Of a stretch of DNA of 64,000 nt, positions 48,201-60,200 are shown piece after piece. The translations under genes were made by a program, and so were the position numbers. Numbering within the stretch: the first letter of the stretch is position 1; the number at the start of each line of letters is the position of its first letter. This DNA is from Bicyclus anynana (lineage: Eukaryota; Arthropoda; Insecta; Lepidoptera; Nymphalidae): NCBI RefSeq assembly GCF_947172395.1, contig NC_069094.1, forward strand, positions 14,684,292 through 14,748,291. The letters run 5' to 3'. The notes below the pieces were generated by a model. The model was not told the DNA's origin. It saw only the letters and a program-made list of their open reading frames with translations, and ran no database searches.

Positions 48201-51200
48201 TCGTGCATTGGTGATGTCGGATCCTGGTGGTGCTGGTGCCTGGGACTATCGCGGATCGTCACATTATACCTTTAATTGTGTAGATATCTAAGGGGAAATC
48301 AGGTGTACCTTTATATTCTATAATTAATGCAATTCTAAAAGTTTCTAATCAGGGAAATCCCTAAAAACCACTAAAACTTAGTCCATCTAGGGTTCACTAA
48401 AAACAGACGTCACTATAGGTCCTATTCAGTGAGATTTCTAGGTTAGTTCAAACTTGATGTTGATTTTTTTAAACCAGTAATGAGTGTTTGTTTTAGAATT
48501 TCAAAACTTTATACTTTCAGTTTGCCGTAATGTAGGTCAAGGTCAACTAACTGAACTTAAATTTTTGCTGCCAAATTTAACTGCGACCGAATTTTAACAG
48601 TTCGTGGATGTTACATTGTACACAGTAGAATATAACCGATGTCTTGTTCGTGACATGTCGGTCCGTCAATCCGAGCTTGCTGGCAAGACAAAAATAGTAT
48701 TGCCGAAATAGCTCGCCGCACGCTCCGATAATACGAACGCGTTTTTGATTCTAGCCTTCCATCACGCTAGACCGATGAACCTTCTGTTATATTCTAGCGT
48801 ACACCGCCACCACTACATGGAAGTTATTAAATATAAAATATACCAAGAACAAGTGGGTATCGTCGTTGGATGAATGACTTACAGCCACTTTATATAAATA
48901 TACAATATGAATTGGTATTATCAAATTGCAATGATTGTAATAGTATTGTTTATCAAGTGATTCATGGTATTGTGATATGTTGTATCCGAGCCAAATATCT
49001 AATTGGCCGAAACAATAACGGATGCCCATTCGAACTAGATGAGACGCCAATTCTTAATCTAATTTCCAATAACTCTCCGAAATTGCCCACCGCAGCCGCA
49101 TCGAAAGCGGAAAGCACGTCGGAATTGATATTACGCTACTCTAATAAGCTATATGTATCAGCCACAACGACATAAATATAAAACATACCACCTGCTGAAA
49201 ATCTTACTTACTGTTCATCGGGCCGCAATTTTTGTGATCGGGACCTACGTGAAAAACACTGTCAAACACACATCACAATGTACTCCTTTACAAACAGATC
49301 ATTACTAAGTACTAATCAGAAGAAGCGACAGATAAATATCTACTCGACAGATCTACTACGTTTGTAGAATTTATAAAAGGTATATATACTTTTGTTAGTC
49401 AACAGAAAAGATGGCTCAAATTTTACCACATTAGCTCATTAAGTCGTTTAACAAACCACGATGGAAAAGACTTGAATACGTACAGAAGAGAACGGCTACA
49501 TATTCTGTGTCCTCTATGATCTTATCGAGGATCTTCTGATTCACTTCTTCTATCCGGTCAGGAAGGTCCATTGCTTCTAAGCTCGTCAGGAAATCCAATA
49601 CGCTCTCCTCGTCCATGAGATCTCCTATAACAATTAATATATTATTTGTCATAGGCGTATTTGCATATTTACCAACTAATTGCTGCTTAAATGTTACCTA
49701 ATTCAACATTAAGTGATTTCTACAAAATTTTGTAACTGCAAACAAAATTATTTTAACTTTTTTTAGTTCTTTCTTTCCTTCTAGTTCAGGTAACTACTAA
49801 TAAAGCTATACGATACCCTGTACATTGCATTTCATTTTCAACAAATTATTTTAATTCAATAACTTTAATTTGTGCTACCTTTCTAATGATTGCGTTAATA
49901 TTTTTCTTTCTAGTAACTAATATTAGGTTAGTTAGTAAATATTTAGGTTATTATATGTATGTTTTTATTGTATATATTATTTAACTTCTACAAAACTAGT
50001 GACGTAGTGCAATAGTGATACAAAAATGTGTTTTTATCTACATTTAAGGAACCCACGTACTAACGACATCTGTTGTGAAATTTAAATAATATAAAATGAA
50101 CAATCACTATTAGTAGCTGCTTGCATTAGATTGAGCGTCTCATCAGCTTCTGGTATTTAAAATGTATGTTAGTTAATTAATTCTGATCGACTGCCAAAAA
50201 GATCAACCTCGCAGACATTTCTATTTGTTACTCTTATAGCCACGTCGTCAATGTCAGTCGTTATGGTTTGTTTACAGATATATTTATTTTCACGTTGCTA
50301 ACTAACCCTACTTTATTTAATATAGTGAGCAATACAGATTTATTATCTTCTACGTACCTATCTATATTGAATCTTTAGCCATGTTATAAATCGATTCTTA
50401 ACCTTAACTGGCATTAAATTAGAAATGTTTGGTTTACCTTATTATAATTTCAAAATCATCTGAATTATCATATTATAATTCTCATCAGAAAAATCAAGAC
50501 ACTTCTGTTTTCTGTCCTAATTTAACACAAAAGAGTTTTCATTCCATATAATAAATTACATGGCTGGCAGTTTGGCCATGACAGTGGTAAGCGAATGTTT
50601 AAAATTAAAGATTTAATTTGATTATATACCTATTGATTGAATTGAGAATGCTATAAATTAAATGATTCACTATTTTGAGACAAATGTGTCTTTAGAGTCG
50701 AGTTCATTAATTTCACCTTTGAAAACCAAAAATTAACGCTTATCTTAAAACTTTATGTTCTTTGTTCGTTTACTGTGGCTTAGGGACCTGTTTTTCTAAA
50801 ACACATGGATACTTCGCTTGCAAAAGACGCCCAAGTGGTGTCATTGTTGATTGTTGGAGTTCGCGTGTTGTGGCTGAAAGATTGCATATAAGCTTGTCAT
50901 CTCTTCATAGCGTGTGCTAATGCTATCAGGTTTGTTCACATGCCGTTCAGTATCTGGCAGGAATTGGGTCACTTATGAGCGATATGATCGATTTATTGTA
51001 ACAATTTATTTACGAAATCGACGCCTTAACGCTTTTCAACTTCAGCAACAGCTTCGTGGTGTACGCGATGTGCATGAATGACATCATGCCGATCGCGACC
51101 AGCACACGATCACTTGTTTTATTCGCTGCAGGCATGTGGGCTTATCGGATGGTGAGTGGCTAGCATAGAGAATGATCACCAGTTACCACGTACCTTCGTA

Positions 51201-54200
51201 AATGATCGGTTCGTTCTCACGGAAGTACGTGAGTGCAGGGAACTTCGTGATGCCATATTGCTTGGCGAGCCTCTTGTCGTTTATCTTAACGAAGTCGACG
51301 CCGAAAGTGTCCGTGTCGTCGTCTATCTTCTCCAGTTCCTCCAGCACTTTGTCGCACGTCACGCAACTTCTTGCATCTGAGAAGGAAAACATTTGTATAA
51401 GCCTAGGTTTATTAAATGGCAGCGCGAGACTTCAATCATCAGGTATTAGCCTGTTTTAATGGCGCAATACAGGACAAGGCATCCCTCCTTATAGGAGATG
51501 GGACTTGAAACCTCGTCATCATAATTATCAGCCGATGAACATCCACTGCTGGGCATAGGCCTCTTGCATGGACTTCCAAACATATCTCGAATAAAATCTC
51601 GAGCTGCCCGCATCCATCGGTACAACGCAGAACTTCATCATTATCAACCCATATTCGGCTCACTGCTGAGCTCGAGTCGCCTCTCAGAATGAGAGGGGTT
51701 AGGCTATAATAGTCCACCACGCTGGCTCAATGCGGATTCGCAGACTTCACACGCGCAGATAATTAAGAAATCTACTCTACATTTATGTTTTGAAGACTAA
51801 CATATCAGTTTTGCATTGCAACTTCATTGAGCGAAACAAATAATTGTTCCTGGAAAATCATTAATAGTCCAATCAAAAGTTAACATTAAACCTTGGAAAA
51901 TTTAAAAAAAGTTTTCAAAAATATTTTAAACCCTAGGCCACAAGGCCTCAGTTCCAAAATGGGCTGAAAAAACATGACCGGGGTTGCAAGATTCCCGCGC
52001 CTTATCCGGGCAAGAAGCCTAAGCCTCCAGGTCCCTACGCTACCCCAACCCGGATGCTCAACGCAGAGGAGAAGAACCTGCCTGCTAAACATTTTTTGAC
52101 ATAAATAAACAAATGAAAGAGTCTACGTGAAAAGAAAATTGACTATTTCTCAACCGAATGAATATTTGGCAACACGTATTAACGACATAGAGCAATATGA
52201 AATTATTGGAGTATTTTTATGCTAAGACAATATTTCCAAACTTTATAAAGGAGGCTTCTTTATTTGAGATCTTTTATTCTGTACTCGAACCTAATGAGAA
52301 TTGAATAACACAGGAAATACATTCACAAATACACTAAATTAATCATTAGTAGATAATAATTTATTTTTTTTGCTAGTTGCCTGCAATTGCTCGTTGTAGA
52401 ATCAACATCTCCTGAGTATGCTTCGGTTTCGGGGTGAAACATACATATATTTTGTCGGACCTAGGTGACTTCCTCGCATGGGTTCGTCAGCTTTTCGCGG
52501 ATGATAGCAAAATAAATAAATCACTATTCATGATGAACTTCCGCAAAGTAGCGCCTGCTTCTATCCAACTAAATTAATCTTTCATCAGTGTTTAATCGAA
52601 CAATCATCGACTTATTAATAGTGCAAATGAATGTCTAATGACTGACCATGTCTCACAATGACGTAAGATTAACAACATTCAATATTTCTGGAATAGCACT
52701 GAACTTTGTAGTCACTGGTGTTATTTTTAACTTTGATTTGTTCTAGAATCATGCAAACATTACCATTTAAAAAAAAAAAAAATACCGACCGAATTGAGAA
52801 CCTCCTCCTTTTTGAAGTCGGTTAAAAATGGACAGCTTTTTTTTTATTCTTTTCAAGTTAGCCCTTGACTACAATCTCACCTGATGGTAAGTAATGACGC
52901 AGTCTAAGATGGATGCGGGCTAACTTGTTAGGAGGAGGATGAAAATTCACACCCCTTTTGATTTCTACACGGCATCGTACCGGAACGCTAAATCGCTTGG
53001 CGGTACGTCTTTGCTAGTAGGGTGGTAACTAGCCACGGCCGACGCCTCCCGCCAGCCAGACCTGGACTAATTAAGAAAATCTCAATCTGCTTAGCCGGGG
53101 ATCGAACCCAGGACCTCCGTTTTGTAAATCCACCGCGCATACCACTGCGCCACGGAGGCCGTCAAGCTGATGTGACATGATAGTGCATCCATACTAACAC
53201 TAATGTTATAAACTAGCTGACACCGCGCGGTTTTACCCGCGTAGTTCCCGTTCCCGTAGGAATACTGTGATAATATATAGCCTATAGCCTTCCTCGATAA
53301 ATGGGCTATCTAATACTGAAAGAATTTTTCAAATCGGACCAGTAGTTCCTGAGTTTAGCGCGTTCAATCAAACAAACAAACAAACTCTTCCGCTTTATAA
53401 TACTAGTATAGACTAGTATAGATACTGTTATCTACTGTCTTTTTCTGTTTTTTTACTCTATGTTCTTTCGGGAACAGGAACTAGGTATGTGGGCGAAACC
53501 GCGGGGCGTCTTTTAGCGACATTTTTGCATCTTTTAGAAATCTTGTAATATCTCCGAAACTATATGTCTAATTAACATATTGTACTAGGCAAATCTTATC
53601 TCTATAATATCTTCTTGATTATTAAGTAATTAATTTTGTTAAGGATTTAGGTTAGTTGTGTAAATAGTGACGTAAACCTTAGTATATGATTTACATAATT
53701 TATTAAAGTACAAAAGGTATTCTATATGCTAAAATAAAGAAGATAGAAATATGCTGTCGCAACATTTTTTTTGTAGAAAATGATGTGTTCTGCAAAGTTG
53801 TAGTAAATTATTATTCTAACATCAATAGTTTTTGCAGCGCACGCCATGTAAACAAAACTTTTGTACACCTTGAGTTACATTACTGGAGTTTCAAGAAGGA
53901 TCCCTAATTTTTTTTTAAATTATAATATGTGAAAATATAATATTTTGAAAATATAAATGGGTTATCTATCACTGAAAGAAATTTTCAAATCGGACCAATA
54001 GTTCCTGGGATTAGCGCATTCAATCAAACAAACAAACTCTTCAGCTTTGTAATATTAGTATAGATTTGTGTGTTAAATTAGTCGCAGATTTAATTAATAT
54101 GAAATCTCTTACTTTTACGTTCAAAATTCGAACTACAATTTGTTCCTATTTCGGAAAAACAGAAATCTAGGGGCATAATTATTAAAAATACCTAACTGTA

Positions 54201-57200
54201 TTAATGGTAATCTAGATAAAAGTGAAAATAAAAAAGAAGTGTCAATAAAGTTACGAAGAAGAGAAAATGACAATAAAGTGACAAAAAAAAATTATACACA
54301 ACTCAATGTTAGTTTTGGTCAACAACGAACGTTATTTAAACTAATACCTAAAATAATACCTAAATATCGTCTACAATGTCGAATTGTGTGTTCAGGAAGT
54401 GTCAAACTATATAGGTATGTATACATAAATATACATATTCGTCATCAACCCATATAAGGCTCACTGCTGAGCTCGGGTCTCCTCTCAGAATGAGAGGGGT
54501 AAGGAAAATAGTCCACCACGCTGGCCCAATGCGAATTGGCAGACTTCACACACGCAGAGAATTAAGATAATTCTCTGGTATGCAGGTTTCCTCACGATGT
54601 TTTCCTTTACCGATTGAAACACGTGATATTTAATTTCTTAAAAATGCACTGAAAAGTTGGAGGTGCATGCCCCGGACCGAATTCGAACCCACACCCTCTG
54701 GAATCGGAGGCAGAGGTCATATCCACTGGGCTATCACGGCTCTTAAATATACATATATTATAACGCAATTAAAGACAAAAATGTGTACACTCAGTGTTGT
54801 AGCCTATTATTTGGATCATTGATTTTGTAGGGATGTAACCAATCTATAGTATAAAATTATCATTGGCGAGGGTGAATGGAAATGGTAGGGGAAGGCCAAG
54901 GTGAATGTTCCTGGACCAAATCCAGGAAATTCTCATTAAAGGCTAGGTCAAGAGTACTTTCACTAAACCGATGAAGTTGAATGAAAGTCTTGTTAAGAAT
55001 GGTTAAAGCATGGGAGACATGCCAGCATGAGACATGCCAACCCTACGGAAATGAGGCGCAAAGATTTCATACTATTAGATATGTCCCTAGCGCGTTTCAA
55101 CTGAGGCGAACCAAGGGTGCCTAATTCTGTTAAGTTCAATAATTAGTCGCATAGTAAACAATGAAAATTATTAAAACAAAATATAATATCTAAATAATGC
55201 CCACAATATCAAGTTGTGTTTTCAGGAAATCTAAAAACTACTGTAATAGAATTTTGGTTCTTTTGTAACGAAATGATAATAATTTATGGCATATCAGTCG
55301 TTATTCAATATGTCTATGGTTATTCCACAGAATAAAGATCATGCAGAGTGAGTCTTAATCAATCAATAATTACCAATTAAAAATACTCCATCTTATTTCA
55401 TTAGTTTTTGTAAAATTTTAAAATAATTAAAAACATAAGACACTTCTTGAATATTTTTTTTATTCTCGAGTCACTGCGACGCTTCGTGTATAACACATCT
55501 AACAGTATGTAACATCATTGGTAAAAAACTGTATACATATAAGTAGATATAAGTACATAAATATAATGGAATTAAACACAAAATTGTGCATGTATGCGCC
55601 CAGTGGAGTAGCTATATTCGGATCACTTTTTGCGGTGTTTTTGTGGGCACGTAACATATCTATAGTATAAAATATTATTGGACAAAATAACTTAATATTG
55701 AGTAACAGGTAAAAACTACGAGAATTGTACGAATATATCAGTAGGCAGTGGCACACAATAATCCAGAATTATTATAGCCGATTGTGCAAAGATTGGCCCA
55801 GTTAACTCAGATACAAATATTTTCAGACCGATTCACTACTGAGAAGTGGAACCTACGTCACGGTAACGTAAAACGAGAAATCTGCCAACGTAACGAAGTT
55901 TAAATAGCTGGATGTGTAAATACATTTTATGTTTCTACAAAGGAATTCTTTTAAAAGAATCAACAATACATCATCATCATATCAGCCGAAGGACGTCTAC
56001 TGCAGGACATAGGCCTTCAGTTCATGGAGGTGCAACTTAAGCTTGCGATAGCCATATCTACCTAATTTTATAAAGGGTAAAAGTTTGTCAGCCCATGATC
56101 GGACGGTTGAGGCTCTGGACCCTTGAAACCTGCTACCTTCCACAAGTCGCAAACCACAGCTGCACCACAGTCTTAAATCTGTAGACAGACGACTAACTAT
56201 CAGGGAGTGATTAGTGATTGATACTGATGCAAAAAATGCAATCAGTGAAATTATTATTTGTTTGTCTGTCTGTATGTTCGTTATAGAAACAAAAACTACT
56301 CGATGGATTTTAACGAAACTTGGTACAATTATTTTTCATACTCCTGGGCAGATTATAGTATACTTTTCATCACGCTATGATCAATAGGAGCAGAGCAGTA
56401 AAGGGAAATGTTGGGATAACGGGAGAAGTTACTCCATTTTTAAAGCGATACTACTGTAAGGGCTGGATTAAAGAGGTCTAAGGGCGGACGAAGTTGCGGG
56501 CGTCCATACTAATATTATAAAGACGTAAAGTTTGGCATATGGGGGGGTTATCTCAAAAACTATCTAGAGATAACCCCCAACAGTACCACTAGAAAACCAC
56601 GTTATTAGTGAGTATCATCACACTAAAGGCGAAAGTTTGTGTGTGAGTATGTGTGTTCGCCATAGCTGTTTGAAATGGAGATAGATTATACCCTAGATTC
56701 CCTAAAAATTGCATATTTCCTGTGAGATTTGTGAAAATCTGAATTTCACGCAAACGAAAACCCGGGCGTCCAGTAGGCTATATTTTATCCCCGTAGGTAT
56801 TCTCACGAAAACAAGAACTACGCGGGTGAAATCGCGTAGCGTCGGCTAGTCCCAAATAATTTGCTGTACATACCTATCGAACCCATGACCTTGTGATCCG
56901 AAACAACATAGGCTAACCTCAGGACCAACGAGACAGATGCAGAGGAGATCGGGCTATATGATAGTGAAGGCTAAGAAATTTTACATTAAAATTCTCAGTT
57001 CGGAGTTGGGAAGATAGTGGTGTATTGAGCCATCGGTCCCGGTCATTATCATTAATATCTGATAGTGGTCGTTTAAAAGCTATGATAGCCCAGTGGATAT
57101 AACCTCTGCCTCCGATCCTGGAGGGTGTGGGTTTGAATCCGGTCCAAGGTATGCACCTCCAACTTTTCAGTTGTGTGCATTTTTAGAAATTATATGTATG

Positions 57201-60200
57201 TATATCACGTCTCAAACGGTGAAGGAAAAACATCGTGAGGAAACCTGCATACAAGACAATTTTCTCAAATCTCTGCGTGTGTGAAGTCTGCCAATCTGCA
57301 TTGCCAGCGTGATGGACTATTGGCCTAACCCCTCTCATTCTGAGAGAAGACACGAGATCAACAGTGAGCCAAATATGGGTTGATAATGTTGAGTGGTCAA
57401 TAATGAATTTAATATTATCACCCTTAGCCCGTCAACCCGCATTGGAACAGCGTGATGGGTCTAAGCTCCAAATCCCCACTCAGGAAGACCAGCCCCCCTA
57501 GCCAAGTGGCACGTCGATTCTCTTTCTACGATCGCTAACGTTTCGAAAACTAGAAAGATGTATGGGAATGACATTTACTATCGACTGGTCACGTGATCAA
57601 GATCTGTCATTGCGCAGTGTTGGTCGACCCCACACCAGGTGGACTGACGACATCAAGCGAGTCACAGGGATTCGCTGGATGCAGGCGGCTCAGTATCGTG
57701 ATGTTTGTTGACGTCCAATGGACGTCCACTGCAGGACATAGGCCTACAAAAGGCCTATGTCCTGCAGTGGACGTCCATCGGCTCATATGATGAAGCCAAC
57801 TTGTAGTCAGTATTGGTAGGTTACTTTAAACGTAAATTGCAAAAGAGAATCTTATGAACTTCCACTGAATTTTGGCATTATACAAGGTCCTCCAAATGGT
57901 TTTGAGAAGGTTTTGCCCTTTACAATTTTAAGTTCAGAGAATCGTTGGGATCCCCTGAATTTAATTTAAATTATTGCTGCCTGAAGGCCTATTATGATCA
58001 CGACATAACTAGAGACGAAGGAATACTAAAAGTCCACCAAACCACGCATTTGGCCATCAGAGCTCGCTGAGCTCCTAGATAAGCAATATTGATATTTAAA
58101 TAAATAAATAGTTAAAAAGCGTAAAGAATAGAGGGATATATCTAGGAAATAATGTGTACTTTTACGATTAGTAATAGGATTTACGGCAACACAACACTTT
58201 TGTCCATGAGGATGGGGAGAAATCCATTAAAAAGATGTACCTAGAGATGTGAGTAGACAAAATCAAAGTCTTTTAAATCGAATACATAAAAAATACCTAA
58301 TATTTCTACAAGAAAATAAAAATACGAGTATGTAATCACTAAAGTAAAGAAAATACATTTTGAAGTAGGTACATTTTTATCTACAAAGTAGCTGACGCCG
58401 TGTGGTTTCATCCGCGTGGTTCCTGTTCTCATAGAAATATGGGGATAATATATAACCTATAAACTTCCTCGATAAATGGGCTATCTAACACTGAAAGAAT
58501 TTTTCAAATCGGACCAGAAGTACGTGAGATTAGCGCGTTCAATCAATCAAACATACAAACAAACTCTTCAGCTTTATAATATTAGTATAGATTGTAGAGT
58601 AGACACTATTGAATGTTATCCTGTGTTTGTTTTTACATTACTCCCTTCATACGCTGCATTCTTGAAAATATTTTCACAGATGAAGGACATATTAAAGCCA
58701 TAGATTAAACACGAGGTTTTTACGAACGGTTTTACGACTGAAAGAGCAGTAATTTGCAACAGCTGACTTGAACTCGAAGGTAGACTGTTTTAGAATTCAT
58801 AAAACGGAAATAAAACAAATGAGTAGACATAAACTTTGGGTGCAGGGTCTTCGACATTGACGTAAATATTTAATCAAGGTCTAACAACTTTCGTATGCGG
58901 AAGTTTCATCGGTGTTTTTTAAATATTTTCAGTCAAATATAAGTGGGCCTTGTTCTTTTTATTTACCGCCGTAACTTCTATTAATCCAGGGGATAGATTG
59001 ATAACGCATGAAGATTTTGGAAGAACTCCAAATTATACGTTTGTACCCGCACATTTCAGTAATTATGTCTTTCCTCTACCACATTATCTACTAGGCAACC
59101 GGCACTATTTATAAGATAAAACGCTTCTTCGTTGCTAATGAATAGTGCTCTTGAGGATTAACATCATCCTAATCATTTAAATGTAACCTAAAGCAATAAA
59201 ACATTGTCAAAAAGTATGGGTTTTAGTTATGTATACATAGAAAATAATAATTGAATGAATGAATACCTGAAATAAATAGAGACTTTAATATTTTTTAAAA
59301 GAGCATTTTGAAGTAATTTTGTGACCCATAAAATAGATGTAGTGCCATTAAATTTTACATCAATTGCTCTATCTCGCAAACGATCGTTAAATTGAACAAG
59401 AGACGCTTTAAAATTTAAACATCGTTAGTTAGCGCACACTAATTAGATACTTTAGTCTCCGACCAAAAATATATTTTTATCGAAATAAGCTTTTACAAGA
59501 TCTCGTGAATTGCGTCATTTGGGATCTATTTTAAAAACGGTTGAATTTGTCCGACGAAGATTTTAAATAGTTATGAGTAATAGAGAGGAGAATGATAACT
59601 GCAATTATGAACAATGTTTGTTTATGTTTGTGTTGATGTCGGTAACCTCGACCCGATGCCTGGATGCAAGACATTCAGTGTACATGACGTAGACGAATGC
59701 TCGCGCGCCGCGCTAGTGCGAGCCGCCGCCCGCCCTACGACTCCGAGCTCCCGAGCTCGCCCAACTGATAACCTAGCATTCTAGCGAGGCGACGTTGATG
59801 TATAGCGCTTTTGGCGTCTAGACCGATCGCAGCATCCTCCGACGAGCGGTGCATATGAGTCAACTGCCGCCGGAGCATTAAAATAATTATCTAATAGCCG
59901 ATCGGCCGTCGGAAGATGACATTCGTCGCCTGCCAACGCTCGTCGATCGCAATTTTTCGGCGTCCAAGAATCGCACGGCACGGGGACCACCGGTGAGCTA
60001 AAATAATCGGGAATGCGAAAATCACGCAATGGGGATCTATTTCAACGAAACGTGCGGCACACACTGGTATAGTTTTAGCCCGTAGCCGCGCAGCGTAGGC
60101 GCCCGGCGACCTTGGGGCGACGGGACCGCGAGGAGCGAGTGTCGGCGCCATTTTAGGCGGCGCCGACGGCCGTCGCGGTCGGCTCGGGTTTTATTGTCTC

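Noticed and set aside
48787..49175. ORFs of 87 and 101 aa in the intron at 48.8-49.2 kb
   Set aside because: Overlapping on both strands, no thioredoxin signature, no matching splice phase.
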